Part shown: in pieces, positions 43,771-55,928 of the stretch
How the letters are laid out: every line of letters starts with the position of its first letter
How positions within the stretch are numbered: the stretch's first letter is position 1
DNA from: Rutpela maculata
Taxonomy: Eukaryota; Arthropoda; Insecta; Coleoptera; Cerambycidae
DNA: 64,000 bases
NCBI GenBank assembly: GCA_936432065.2
Contig: OW386289.2
Span: forward strand, 34,491,903 to 34,555,902
Direction: 5' to 3'
Notes under the pieces: model-generated
What the model saw: the letters and a program-made list of their open reading frames with translations, nothing else
The model's database searches: none
What the model was told of the DNA's origin: nothing
Program-made: the position numbers and the translations under genes

Positions 43771-44587
43771 CACAGTGGCACGAATCAAGATTCTTTCGTT
43801 CAAAATTATCTAGAGCACTTTCTTGGCAACCGATTGGGATATTTTTTTTTTAAAATACTACTATTTAATTTCCAAAAAACGTAAGAGGGTCGATTTTGTC
43901 TATTTTAACTTAAAATTACTTATCAGAAATATTCAAAACTTCTCGGCATAAACTTAACAGAAATATTTAATTTTTCATCATTTTTTAGCATTTTATAGCT
44001 GCCATTGATTCCGCCATCTTGCAGGTTGGTTTATGGCAATTTGGATATAAATTCGTAATCAGCGACCTCAAAAACCCCCCCAGTAACAAGATTTATGTAA
44101 ATTGGATAAGAAATTACGATTCGCCATATTGGATCCGCCATCTTCAATTTCTTCTTGGAACTTAAAATTTAGTATATTTTAACTTACCAGAAATATTCAA
44201 AACTTCTCGGCTTAAACTTTAGCAAAAATATTTCATTCTTCGTCATTTTTTAGCATTTCATAGCCGCCATTGATTCCGCCATCTTGCAGGTTGGATTATG
44301 ACAATTTGGATATCAGATTCGTAACCAGTCACCTCAAGAACCATCGAGTCACAAGATTTATGTAAATTGGATAAGAAAAAAGTTTTTATTTGTAAGTTTT
44401 ATTAAGATTTAAATAAAAAATGGCCATTTTAGCTAAGTTCAATAATCTCGGTTAGCATAATTCAAAAACTGGCTCTCTTGTTTTTTGAAAATTAAATAAC
44501 GAATATTAAAAAAAAAAATCCCAATCGGTTGCGAAACAAGTGCTCTAGAAAATTTTAAACGAAAAAATTACGATTCGTGCCAATGTG
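43771..44587. mobile_element. Transib-type non-autonomous element, CGCCG target duplication
   Basis: Left end CACAGTGGCACGAATC, right end complement CACATTGGCACGAATC. Inverted similarity extends about 115 bp (AGAGCAC, CAACCGATTGGGAT, TTTCAAAAAAC). Flanked by CGCCG at 43766-43770 and 44588-44592. A CACAGTG-type heptamer and a 5-bp CGNCG target are Transib hallmarks. After the heptamer and 23 bp comes an A-rich CAAAATTAT. The interior holds two tandem copies (about 43905 and 44165) of the CATATTGGATCCGCCAT / AATCAGCGACCTCAAAAACC module shared with 2449-3240. 817 bp, no protein. Confidence 0.88.
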
Positions 44588-44749
44588 CGCCGTGACAATT
44601 GAAAAGCTGGACGATGTAAGGTCAGTTCAGATTACAAAAAATTAAAAAGGTAACACAAACTCCTTTCGCAGTAAAGCAAATTAAAATGTGTATAAGACTC
44701 ACAAGGTATAAAGAAAAACAGATTAAGATAGATTATCGGATCATGTGGT

Positions 44750-45930
44750 AAGTTGTTTAATCCTAAATGGTGCATTGTGCTCTCTCATGTGCGTGATATT
44801 ATTTGTCAGCGGGCTATCACCAAGTTCGACTTGATAAAAATTTCTCAGATATAAACTTGATGTAGTTGCTAATGTTGTTATATCGTTGCAGCGTTCATAG
44901 AGATCTCTGAGGGAGGTGAATCTAGACGAATTTGATTAGGCACGTATATTTGTGTTCTGAGACTGTTGACTTTTTTTTCTTAATTGTCGTCATCGATGCT
45001 CTGCACCACACCTGTGCTGCATAGAATAGACTGTGCATACAGTTTTGTTAATGTATTTGGAGAATCTTAGACTTTTATCAAGGTCAACTCCTAAGTACTT
45101 CATGCACTCCTTGGTTGCAATTTGATTGATCGAAACAGGTGCAATAATTTTATTTTTAGTGAAGTTGTGCGTGAAGGCTATGCTTACGACTTCTCCACAT
45201 TCACCAGAATATTTCACTTGTCCTAATACACCATGGCACGAGCCATGTGGCCTATGAGAGCATTTTAACAGCTTGCGCACTATGGCTATGAGAGAACATA
45301 GCTATCATCAGCGTACTTGGGCAAGTTTGACATTTGGGAATATGGGAAAGTCTGGTAAGTACAAATTGTACAACTTAGGTGCAAAGACTGACCCTTGAGG
45401 GACGCCCTCACTCGAATGACCCGCTGGCGCTGTGTAGTTTATTATTCACTCGTACCTGTAGCGTCAGCATGGTACCAGTGTATAAGTTACCGTTATGATA
45501 CTCTTTCCCAGGTTGTATTGAACAGCCACATCATTAACGATTCTAATGATTTCTTGCTGTTTGAGCATTACTTTAAAATGAGATTCCCATTTAATAAATA
45601 TACGCATACGCGATCCGGTGCATAGAGACTAATATGCCAATAGTTGATCTGGCATAAATGTATAACTTTTTCACACACGTGCTAAACCAATTTAAAATAA
45701 AATCAAACAGCTGCACTGTGCTTATTCTCTTTTTGATACCGAACTGGTGTTCATCGTCAACGTAAAGTCCATGCTCCGCAGGATTTAGTCTGTCCACGAT
45801 GACTTTCTCTACTAACTTGGAGATCGCAGACAGCAACGGGATTGGCCGATAACTGCCCGCGATACTTGGGTTCTTATTTGGCTTTAGAATGCGGACGACC
45901 GCGGTACATTTCCACTAGTCAGTAGTAGAG
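44750..45930 (-). pseudogene. Jockey-type LINE, second copy, distal part
   Basis: Minus strand: MLSAISKLVEKVIVDRLNPA, YVDDEHQFGIKKRISTVQL, eroded middle, then KIIAPVSINQIATKECMKYL, GVDLDKSLRFSKYINKTV. This matches the RT of 5721-7963 motif for motif with many lesions. The element is interrupted at about 45930 and continues at 48455. Confidence 0.85.
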
Positions 45931-45944
45931 GAGATATAGGTTTT

Positions 45945-48428
45945 TGGGTGGAATTAATTCCCATAAAGACGGAGTTTGAATTTTTTAGTTCGTTGTTGGT
46001 ATCTTTTTGACATATTAAAAGGCTAGAAAAATCTGAGTGTGCAAAATACGTTTTTTTGGCGCCATCTTGAAAAAAATTTAAAAAATCATAAAAAATTGTG
46101 TGTCGTATCAATTTACAGAAAATTTCATGCTGAAGATTATGATATTAGTTTTAAAAAATAAAAATAAATAACACACTAAAAGTCTTGGAAAATCTAAGTC
46201 TGTAATATAGTGGAGCCAATAGATTTTCACTTCGGAAAAATTAGGAGAAGCGGTAACTTTTGAGAATATATCTCTGAAGACGTCAGGAACAACATACCAA
46301 AAGTTTCCAACAATAGTCCTTGAGCGGAATTTGTTATTAAACAAATTAGTTACAAAATACCAGTTTTTGTCAAATACTTATATCTTAAAATATTTTTTTC
46401 TTTCAAAAACTAATTACGCCATTCGAAAGTACGGGAAATTTCACATCAAAAAGGTACATAAGTTTTTTTTGTACGATCAAAAATGTAGGCTCCAGATTTT
46501 TTTGTTTAACGCATGAAAATGGAACGCGTAGACACGTAAGTATGGCAAGCGAAGCGCGCGTGGCCTCGGATGCGCTACACTAAATTTGTTGTAACTTTTA
46601 AACTAATTAATGAAATTGGCCTCACAAAAGCTTAAACTAAAGAAGAAACATGTAGCTATTGGATTAATATATTTTCAAATATAAAAACCGCTGCCCAATG
46701 AATCACCACATCCAGATTTTCTATCCAAGTCTCTCATAACGAAAAAATTTTGTATGTGGAAATAATTGTTTATAGAACTTTAATAATATAATATTTGAAA
46801 TCGTCTACCCAAAAACCTATAAAACGATATCCCACACGGTAGTGGGGTGGGGGTGGGGGTGGAGATAGGAGGGTGGTAGTGGGGGGGTGGATGAAGTGAA
46901 ACAAATATTTTGTGGCTTCTGGTTCTTGTACACACACTAAATCACATTTTTTTTCCATCCATTTTAATAATGGTAGGGGTTGTAAGGGGCTAATGCCAAA
47001 CATTTTTTTGAAACCTTAGCTTCTCTACACTACATACCAATTTTATGGACTCTTACCTGCTTGATTTACCTATTTACCCTCCATTTACCCCATTTTACCC
47101 CCCAACGCTTCGACGGAATAAGATGAAAATATAATCTAGTTCCAAATCCCGTTAAAGTACATACACATACGTGTACCAAATTTCAAGTCAATATCTTCCA
47201 CCTATTTACTCTAGGTTAAATCGCGTTATTATATCTCTCTAGGTGCGATTTTACAGCTTGAAATGTGTACTTTAAGATGCTTCTAGGGGATTTACCCCAA
47301 AAATTAAATTAACCCTCTCACTTTTACGAAAATAACAACAAAATTTTTTTTGTTCGAAAATTCGTGAAATTATGGTTAAAATAAACGTTAATAACTTTTA
47401 TAAAAAAATTATTTAGCCTTCCTATTCAGCATACCTTTATAATAGAACCTCAAAGTAAGTAATGTAAAAAATATTTTTGGAATATATATAAACCTATGCT
47501 TTTCATGGAATATTGAAAAAATCAAGTTTTTCGGTAAATCGACTCGATGTTGATTGTTTCTAAAATTTTTATCCTGTATATAATATCGAAAACATACTGA
47601 AAATATTCACGTGGTACAGGGCCATGAGTCAAATTATAATGCCTAAATATTAGAAAGAGATTGAAAAAGTAAAACATCTTCGCGCCAAGCAGTACGCATC
47701 ACTTGTCCCGCACGCTGCGCTGTGTGTGTGTCCGTAAAGCATTGTAAAAGTAGTTTGGACAGGTCATCTTGTAATGCTATTTACAATATTACGCTTTCTC
47801 AGCTTCTTTTTAAGTTTTTATTTGAATATTTAAATTGTGTTTTTGTGTTTTGAATTATTTTATTGCTTGATGGAAGTTCGGCCATATTGGATCAGCCATT
47901 TTGAATTACTTTTCAGCGACCTCGAAAACCCCTTATATGTCAATTTGAATTAAATTCCTTTAAAATTTCTAAACTGACAAAAATGTTGTTTATTTTTTTT
48001 TTGTTTAAATAATTAATAAACAATTTCCTCACGATTATACGTTTATAACTTTTTATTCTAGCTATGTAAAAGTGATATCAAAGGGTTTTAGGAAAATCGA
48101 AGCTTCTCGTAATTATTCCGAAATAATGCATATTTTCAGCCCCTATTGACTCCACTAATAGTATATTGTAATACCAGTGTGGCAAGGGCTTCATTACAAA
48201 ACGATGTAGGAATATTATAATATTATAATCTTTTTCAGCATGAAATGTTCTGTAATTTGATGCAACACACGATTTCTTATGATTTTTTAAAATTTTTTCT
48301 AGATGGCACCCAAAAAAACGCATTTTGCACGCTCAGATTTTTCTAGACTTTTAGTATGTCAAAAAGATACCAATAACGAACTAAAAAATTCAAACTCCGT
48401 CTTTGTGGGAATTAGTTCCACCTATCAC
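45945..48428. mobile_element. 2.5-kb element with long inverted repeats, inserted in a Jockey LINE
   Basis: Arms 45947-46300 and 48060-48425 are inverted copies. They share AATTCCCAYAAAGACGGAGT, TTTTTAGTTCGTT, TCTTTTTGACATA, GCGTTTTTTTGG and GGAGYCAATAG. About 1.8 kb lie between, including an M1 copy and one CATATTGGATC module at 47880. No transposase frame is visible. The Jockey reading resumes on both sides. Confidence 0.85.
46684..47200 (-). mobile_element. M1 MITE, copy 6 (hairpin end lost)
   Basis: Starts AAAACCGCTGCCCAATGAAT, contains CCACATCCAGATTTTCTATC and the C/G-rich tract, and ends at CAAGTCAATATCTTCCA without the 5' hairpin part. Confidence 0.85.
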
Positions 48429-48454
48429 ATGTTTCGCATATATATACTATACTA

Positions 48455-48645
48455 CAGGCCAATGTTGCAATCGAAGAAACGCATTAAATATGTACATACA
48501 TGTACTGTATAATGCCTTTCCTCGCCGATATTTTTAAGTAACTTGCCGTCTTCCCCCGGCACCTTATCACTTGGAAATGTCTTTACTAGCTTCGCCAATT
48601 CAGAATGTTTAAGAAAAGTAATTTAACCCATGTGCACGTCATCTG
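48455..48645 (-). pseudogene. Jockey-type LINE, second copy, proximal part
   Basis: GGCCAATGTTGCAATCG, GCCTTTCCTCGCCGATATTT and CTTCCCCCGGCACCTTATCA match 7550-7700 of the first copy, directly continuing the part that ends at 45930. Confidence 0.8.
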
Positions 48646-48649
48646 CGGA

Positions 48650-49189
48650 TACCATTTTTTACCAACTGATTTTGAAATTTGAAATTAATAACTAACTTTC
48701 CAAGTCACATAAACACCAATCAATTTAACTTTGTTGCGCTTTCCTAATATGTTCCCCCTCGGAGCGACATCATCGCGGTCAGCGACTCAATCCTGTAGTT
48801 ACACAAACACTATTTCACGTTTGACCCCATAGGGATTCCAGTCCCTACAGTGTCATACTTTATTCCATTTCTGAACAGTTCAAGTTCTATTGACCTAGAC
48901 TTGACCACACTGTGTGGGAAGTATATACTTCTATTTAAATCCACATGCTTTTTAACAGTTAGTTGGTATTTTTAAAGTTTTATCTGTTGGAAAATTCGAT
49001 GTGATGAGTAAGCATGTTTAAATGAGAATGTGGACTCGTAGCGTAATTTTAGCCGTTTCAGCTACAGATTCAATTAACTTCCCTGAAAAATGAGACACCA
49101 GTCGTAGTATTACATTTTTAACCGATTCAAAAAATTTTAAAAAGGAGGAAGTTCTCAATTCGACCCGTATGTATGTTTCTTATAGCCCA
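48650..49189. other. Spacer, nothing recognised
   Basis: Possible eroded upstream parts of the Jockey copy; no domain readable. Confidence 0.35.
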
Positions 49190-49865
49190 AGCAATGAAGT
49201 GCTAAAATGACCATATGTCGGAAGTAATTAGAGACAGGCTGAATTTTTGCCAGAAGTTAGAAATCACTTAGAAGTACATTTTCCCAAAAGTCCCCGCCCC
49301 TTCCTCTTGCGCTTCCAAATTAAACACAACTTTTTTAATCTTTGTACGAAAAATACTATTTTCACATTTTTCATGTTCCCTCTATATCTGTCATTTGTTG
49401 ACGTAAAAAGTTCATATTTTAATATTACAATATTCAAACCTTTCGCTTTCCAACGGTGTATGCAAAAATAATATTTGCTATGATATGACTGAAATATAAA
49501 TAAATATGAATCGAGAAGTTGCCATTTTTGTGTAATTTACAGCGAAAAAATGTGGATCGAGGTAACTTTTTTATTTTTCAAAATAACTGCATACTGTAAC
49601 GAGTAAAATGTAGGTAGCTAATGAATGAGGAAATTTTTTCATTTGGAGCATTTTTTTATAAAATGCATAGGAAGTGAGATAAAGGCCTTGTAACATGAAC
49701 ATCGCCCTGGCGCTCAATTCCCAACTGTATCGTTCGCGCAGGCAATGAAATCCAAAAATTACCATATGTCGGAAGAAATTAGAGACAAGCTGAATTTTTA
49801 CGAGTTGTTAGGAGCTAATTAGAGGAGTATTTCCTCAAAAGTCCCCGCCCCTCCCCCTTGCGCTT
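49190..49865 (+). repeat. Direct repeat, two units about 546 bp apart
   Basis: 49190-49320 and 49736-49865 share ACCATATGTCGGAAG, AATTAGAGACA, GCTGAATTTTT, AAAAGTCCCCGCCCCT and TTGCGCTT. Could be ends of one repeat element or a tandem duplication. Confidence 0.65.
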
Positions 49866-50230
49866 GCCTCCCTACCCTCCCTTAAACATAAAATTGCAAG
49901 CTTTTGAGTTATCGCTCATTCATCGTTACCTTTAATTCAAATAATAGCGTTACCGCTGCCAGTACAATTGTACTATTTGCAGTACAATGGAAGGCTTGCA
50001 GTACGTCAGTACTCCCCTTTCAATTTTAGTACAATTTATGTTTTTTTTCTGTTTAAATGTATTAAAAAAATTTAAAGCTCAACTACATACGTACTTAGCA
50101 TGCATATACCATATCGGAAATTCCTGGACTTTCCTCTAGTGGCCGGCAAAACAACCTCACAATAGAGAAATGATTGCTATCGAACCTACATACACAAGCA
50201 GTGTAGGGATATCTCAAAATTGGGATTCCC
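49866..50230. other. Spacer with clustered AGTAC motifs
   Basis: AGTACAATTGTACT near 49960-49975 is a perfect palindrome and AGTAC recurs three more times by 50035. No further feature. Confidence 0.35.
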
Positions 50231-50446
50231 ATGAAAGTTCTCCAACCAGTGACATCTTTGAAGACTTTTGCGCCAAATGATTTATTGCGTTTAGTGTCAT
50301 GTTCCTGTAAATCTGCTTGTGCGAATTATTAAGGATGCAGAAAATCAGGTTTGCTTTGTTCAGCTATGTGGGAATACTGCAGTGGATATCCATGTCACAA
50401 CGCACCAATCGTGGACGATGATCAAGACATAATTAATGATAATTAA
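50231..50446 (+). pseudogene. FEN-like/CXC family C-terminal fragment
   Basis: One frame of 72 codons reads MKVLQPVTSLKTFAPNDLLR, LVSCSCKSACANY, an in-frame TAA at 50330, GCRKSGLLCSAMWEYCSGYP, CHNAPIVDDDQDIINDN and a stop. It aligns with the right arm at 42.7-42.9 kb (LTSVTSMDSVVPESVLNNIF, CGCTTACGGRCGCRKAG). Only the cysteine module and its approach remain. The cysteines are all kept, and the single stop replaces one residue. Confidence 0.8.
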
Positions 50447-51414
50447 GCATGTATCAGAGCATATTTTAAGTAATGTCCACTGGGCGGCACTAGAACTCGA
50501 AAATTATGTCTACCCAGGTCCGTAGTCAGGAATCGGAAAATGAAAATCGAAGCGCGGGGGGGGGGGGGGAGAGAAAATCTGATTTTTTTTTCTCCAAATT
50601 GAAAACCGAAGAGCGAATCTGAAAAAATTTGTTTCTCCAAATTGCCGCCGGCACAACCGAGAGTCACAAACTCGTCACTTTATACCTTATTTTATGCACT
50701 GGCATGTATATAATGTAAATAGTAATCTATAAATAACCTAAAGAGTTGTAAATATGTACTATTTAATGAATTATTTTTTAAAGTAAAACACAAAGTAAGA
50801 AAATGTAGATAAAAAAATAAAAAGATGAAATTAACTAATGGTGGGTGGGAGGTCCATTGATTTTTATTACTCAAATTAGTAACAGTTTATTAAACTCCAC
50901 AGCTGCCGGGTTGCAGTTACCTACCCTTGCTAATTATGAAAATTGCTAATTATGAAAATTGCTAATTATGAAAAACATAACATTGACAAAGGGTGCGAAT
51001 TTCTTGAAAATGTGAGTGCTGGTATGCATCTACAGCATAATTTCTGGGATACATTTTTAAACATTCCCACTCCACCGAATCTTGACGGGGTTTTTCAAGT
51101 AAGAATAAAAATTATTTTTTAACGTTCACTGCTCTTTTCTCGAAAACTGTTCACTTTCGCGATTTCAACAAAGAGTACCTTTTTCTTCTTATGCTTTAAG
51201 AAATTTACTAACACCTATTCTGAGGAAAATATCTTACAGGGTTTTTAAAATTGGGGATAAAATATCTTGGGAGTAGTCCACCCCCGGCCGTCCTGACCTA
51301 TTCTTAAAACAATTAATTTCATCATCCTAAAGGCCTCTATTTAAAATAACGATAACTAAATTATGTCAAGTAGTAAAAAATATATTATTAAATAACCGCT
51401 TTTCCCACCCTGTG
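50447..51414. other. Spacer; degenerate G-rich element at 50515-50660
   Basis: CAGGTCCGTAGTCAGGAATC, then a G14 run, then AGAAAATCTGATTTTTTTT and GAAGAGCGAATCTGAAAAA. It resembles the interior of the hAT-type element at 28122-28460 (GAAGAGCGGGG..GAGAAATCC). No target duplication found. CTAATTATGAAAATTG is repeated three times at 50930-50970. Confidence 0.4.
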
Positions 51415-51750
51415 TTCCAGGATGAATTACCGACTCAGTGCTTATGTATTAGGCTTGCGATCACGGGGTCCCAGGTTTGAATCCTGGCTAGGGAATGGAT
51501 GTTTAGTGACGTTCTTCACGTGTTGCCGAGACGGTAGTAGCGGACTAAACTGTGGTTGTATGAGAAACAACACGCCTAGTCGCTCTCTTCTCCTGAGTTG
51601 ACGCCTCAACTGCGGCAGATGGCAATATCAAAGGAAATGGTTGTTGTTTTTGTGTGCGTGTTCTGGTTGAGTAGTGGAATAGAAATAGTTAATGTACGCC
51701 AGGACGTTAATATAAATATGGCTATTTAAAAAGATTAAAAAAAAACTTGT
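51415..51750 (+). mobile_element. tRNA-derived SINE
   Basis: The head CGACTCAGTGCTTATGTATT..TTGCGATCACGGGGTCCCAGGTTTGAATCC is tRNA-like, with box B GGTTTGAATCC near 51473. It is followed by an unrelated body and an A-rich end TTAAAAAGATTAAAAAAAAA at 51725-51747. Length about 335 bp. Box A is degenerate. The T-arm CCCAGGTTTGAATCCTGG still pairs. Confidence 0.7.
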
Positions 51751-52684
51751 TATTTTTGCCTGAAATTTACGCTTCCGAAAGATTACTCATATGTTCTGGC
51801 ACACCCTGTAAATTTAAAAAAGAAAAATTGTTATTTTTAAGTTGTAATATAATAAAATGAAAATCTAATTTCTAGGAGAGACAAAACAATATTAATATAT
51901 ATTATATGATCTATAAAAATAATGTCATCTTATATGACAGAACACAATCGTGTACACTGTAATAACTAACATAATAAGATTACATTTCCTGTGAAAATTG
52001 AGTTATAGCTGACCCAGTAGCTAGGTAGGATTTTTATACACCTAGTTTATGTACATTGGTTGCTCGTTCTTCACTCTCACCACATTTTCGATGTTATTTC
52101 AAGCCTTACCAGAATAAGTTAAAAAGTGATTTGTTATTCGTCTGCGAGCTTCAAAACATGTTGGATGTTTTTATGTATATTTGGGTTTTCCTTACCAATA
52201 TGAAAATTTCCATTTTTACTTTCATGAAGGCAGAGAATGGTGTGATCGTGAAAATAACTACAAGATAATGTTCAAAGAATATCTGCATGTCCGTATGTTG
52301 AATCTGACTGTAATCACAGAATAAGGGAAATCTAAGATAACTTGATACTCCTAACAATTAGAACAGCAAGGAGTATATGTGCAAAGATATGAAGACGACA
52401 CCGCTATCTTAGTAATAGGGAAATTGTGATTCATGGAAAATGAAGTAGATAAATGATGTGTGTATTCAGCAAGGATTATCCGCGAACCCAAGAAACACCA
52501 AAGAAAACCTCTGAACCTAATTGTATCTTCGGGGAAAAGAACAGATGAGCAATGAGGACACATGTTTTGGATTGACCATACTGACTTAAAAGCTAATCTA
52601 ACAAAGTAACCACCAGGGCCACGTGAGCCTGCAGAAGTATGATGGATAAGACCAGAATTGCACACTAGCTGTATAAAAGAGTTT
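51751..52684. other. Spacer, nothing recognised
   Basis: No supported feature. Confidence 0.35.
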
Positions 52685-53460
52685 TAATACCAATAATAAT
52701 CCAAATTTGAAAAGAGGAGGCATTGAGAAAATTAAGAAACTTGAAAAGAGAAACGTGTGCTTAGACAACAACGCCTATCGCAGCCAATACTGCTCTGCTA
52801 CTTTCACTATATTTAGTAATGGAAAATGAGCCTCTGGCGACATGCAGCCTGAAAACATACGGATGTGGGGCCGTTCCAAAGAGAAAGAATACCTGTACTA
52901 GAATATTTCAACAAATAGGAAAAAATCGACTACTCCATAGAATCAGTACCCAACAAACAACTTCACTAAAATCTTCAGGCTACATATGTATACTCGACAC
53001 AGAAGATGGGGGAGTAAAGCAGTTTTGACGACATTCAAATGAAACTATATGGCCCACTGATGGATCAGAATCTTCAAGTAGCAGTAGTTACGAAAGATCA
53101 ACTAGGGACAGACATAGTCTAAACCTTGGTAGCATCGTAGCAGTGTTCCAAGCACATTCAATAATTGATGAACCATCCAAATCAAAGGTATGCTAAAGTT
53201 GTGCACTATACATTAAATAAAGACCTAACCAGTATAAAGGCGAGGAACAGACCGGAGTGCAGGATTGTCGCAAAGAGGAAGAGGAACTCCTCGCCACATC
53301 TTATGTGAATGACGAGTCCTGACTGACTACACAAGATTTTCACACTTGGAGGGACTATTTGCGACACTGGAAGGGATAGCCAAACCTCCCAGCGGCCGAG
53401 AAAAAAAAATCAGTGGTTACATTCCGAAATTCAAAAAAACTGAAATATAATTGAAAACAC
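52685..53460 (+). pseudogene. I/R1-like LINE, RNase H and C-terminal part
   Basis: LRNLKRETCVL (near 52720), MENEPLATCSLKTYGC, then after a stop IWPTDGSESSSSSS (RNase H catalytic DGS), RDRHSLNLGSIVAVFQAHSI, and near 53280 GTPRHILCE..DYTRFSHLEGLFATLEG, the cysteine/histidine end also seen at 32.2 kb. Heavily decayed. Confidence 0.65.
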
Positions 53461-54790
53461 GCAGAAGAAAATAATTAGGACCCTTTAGAATTGTGACTCG
53501 TGGTATCAAATGTGATCTTCGCATCTTCTTACGATAATTAGACAAAGGTATGGTACTAACGGTAAGAAATTTCTGAATTGTGAATCATTTTTGACTAAAT
53601 TTAAAAAACATTTTCACTTAATATTTATGATCATTTTTGGCGTCTATATTTTTTGAAGAGAGCAGTATATGCGTATAATAGTAAAAGCTGTCCGCTGAGC
53701 AAAAATGATTAAGAGCGAGAGAAAAGTCGGCGAACAAAAATCCTTCCTGCCTTTCTTCCTAAACAATCGACACAAGTCTTCGAAATTATTATTAAACGCG
53801 ACAATATGTAAATATGGCAGATCACAAATAAAAAAACCTTGTTTGTTTTCTTCTAAAAGAATTAAAATTTTACGTACCTGTTAAGTTAGAAATGAATTAA
53901 AGAATAATTTACAAATAAAAAACCTGAAGATCCATGTACTAATATCACCTCACTACAAGAATATGCAAACTTAGATGTTTTCTGGAAATAAGAAACATTA
54001 TGAAATTAAGGCCGCCATTAAAAAAGAAACGAGGACTTCTAAGTCTTTAAAACCAGAAACTCAATTTTGGTTTTAATGAAAGAAGTTAAATTAAATATGA
54101 AATAGTATCTCTCGTGAACATTTTATATTGAAAGTAATAATTATATTTTAAATTTAAATTCAACTTCTCGGAACAGTATAAATATAAAAACATAAAAATG
54201 CAGTGTATAATAAGGATTTCGTTTTCATATAGTACTTTATAAAAGGGCCATCTTAGAGCCAAAATCCATCGCGTGATGTACGTGATTTGAACAATTTGGG
54301 ATAAAATGTCCAGCTTCAAAGTTTATAGATTAAACTGAAACTTAAACAACATCCCGTTTTTCAACAAGTGCAACACAACAGAGTATACCTAGATATATAA
54401 AGCACTGTGTAACTAATATGTTTGTTTTTACCAATATTTACCTATATTTACATTGGCACGGCCGGCTGGCCACCAGAAAATTTCAAAGTTTACAAAATTC
54501 AAAATATCAGCCAATCTATATAAATACATAAAAGGCATAACTCGCGTTAAAATGAAAATGCTACCAAAACAGTCAGGTATGAGAAAACTATAGGAACAAA
54601 GTTATAGAAAATTAAACACAAAAAGGTAAGCAGTGGTATACATGTACTTTTATTGTTTTGGCAATATGTACGTATTAATTCAATTAGATAGACCACTACC
54701 ATTGACTTTTTTGTAATTAATTCAATTCTCAACAACTTTGCTTCTATAATTTTTTTTATATCTAGTACCATTTTCGCAGCGTTTCTATTA
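53461..54790. other. AT-rich spacer, nothing recognised
   Basis: No supported feature. Confidence 0.4.
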
Positions 54791-54794
54791 AGGA

Positions 54795-55625
54795 CAGAAT
54801 TTTGCAGAGCGTGAGGGAAATATGCGTTTATTTTCGGTTTATTATAATATTATAAATATTTAAAAAATCATAAATGGTATACTGTTTTTACCATAAATTT
54901 TGTATATAGTTAAATGCCATTCACTAATAACGAAATTAGGAACTATTTTCATTGATAAACTACGATATTCACGTACAATAGAAATTTACAACAAAAAATA
55001 TATATAGTTGTATTCGTTAGAATAACAGTAATTATTTAAAACAGTTTTAAATATTATACTACGTTTGGTTTTTTAATAACTTATAATAAACCGAAAATAA
55101 TAGTGTATTGTGTATTCAGGTGTGAAAGCAATACATTCCCGGACGACGCGCGACGATGCAAATTGTTGGCCAAGGCGCTAGCCGAGGTCAACAAGCATCG
55201 AAGTCCGGGAATGTGCTTTCACACCGAAGTACACATACTATTTTTTCTGAAATCACAATCAATATTATTATAAATTAAGAATTTGTATTAATGCATAACA
55301 TTTCTTCATTACAATCTAACTGCTTACTAAAAAATGCAATTTTAATGTGAGCTGGTTTGTCTGCGTGTATATATTTACTGTCTAGAATATACATAAAAAC
55401 CGTACGGGAATATTACTTTCCAAGTAACATTCCCGTACGGTTTTGTTGATCGTTGCTTGGCAACGGATCTTTTCCGGTCTGTTTTCTGATAGTCTCTTAG
55501 CAACGGACTAAAATACTGGAATTGTGCATTTTTCGATCTGAAATCGCACGGAAAATGTAGACATTGCCGGTCGATTTCAGAAAAACGCATATTTCCCACT
55601 AACCCTGCAAAATCCTATCCTTCTG
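54795..55625. mobile_element. Nested cruciform element
   Basis: Outer inverted repeats: AATTTTGCAG..GGGAAATATGCGTTT at 54795-54838 and its complement at 55577-55625. Left inner pair: TTATTTTCGGTTTATTATAA (about 54824) and complement (about 55080). Right inner pair: TTTTTTCTGAAATC (55241) and GATTTCAGAAAAA (55572). The centre 55101-55240 is a foldback: GTGTATTCAGGTGTGAAAGC..ACATTCCCGGAC against GTCCGGGAATGTGCTTTCAC. A further hairpin lies at 55396-55444. The whole could fold as a multi-armed junction. No coding sequence. Confidence 0.8.
55396..55444. other. 23-bp stem-loop
   Basis: AAAACCGTACGGGAATATTA..CTT pairs with AAGTAACATTCCCGTACGG..TTTT with one mismatch and a three-base loop. Shares ACATTCCCG with the central foldback at 55101-55240. 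Confidence 0.85.
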
Positions 55626-55928
55626 TCTATTTCTCCCTGCCGCGTCCTTCTCTTCCGCATGCTAGATACCGGCTTGATTATAATAACGTACTTTTTCTGC
55701 TTAGCTTAGGCTAGCATCATGCAGTCGTTATATTGTTCTTAGTTTTATTCCTTTAAAGCATTCAATAAACTTCCCGCTGAATACAAAACTTTAAATTTAA
55801 ATTTATTTAAAAAACGCGTTAAAGAATTTTTAATTACCAAATGTTATTATTCTTTAAATGAATACCTTGATGATAGAATATAAAATTTCCAGTCTACTTA
55901 TTCATTGACTTGCTCTGTATGTTATTTT
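55626..55928. other. Spacer with a possible LINE 3' part
   Basis: Reading near 55755-55850 FIPLKHSINFPLNTK and FKKRVKEFLI resembles the extreme C-terminus of CR1-like ORF2 (compare FKIKFKEHLF at 36.7 kb). Too short to be sure. Confidence 0.35.

Noticed and set aside
49940..50040. Regulatory cluster of AGTAC palindromes
   Set aside because: Short motif repeated in AT-rich DNA; no gene nearby to regulate.
51415..51490. Functional tRNA gene
   Set aside because: Only the T-arm is intact; it continues into a SINE body with an A-rich tail.
54547..54771. Membrane-protein-like minus-strand open frame
   Set aside because: AT-rich hydrophobic translation without codon bias, start context or homologous text.
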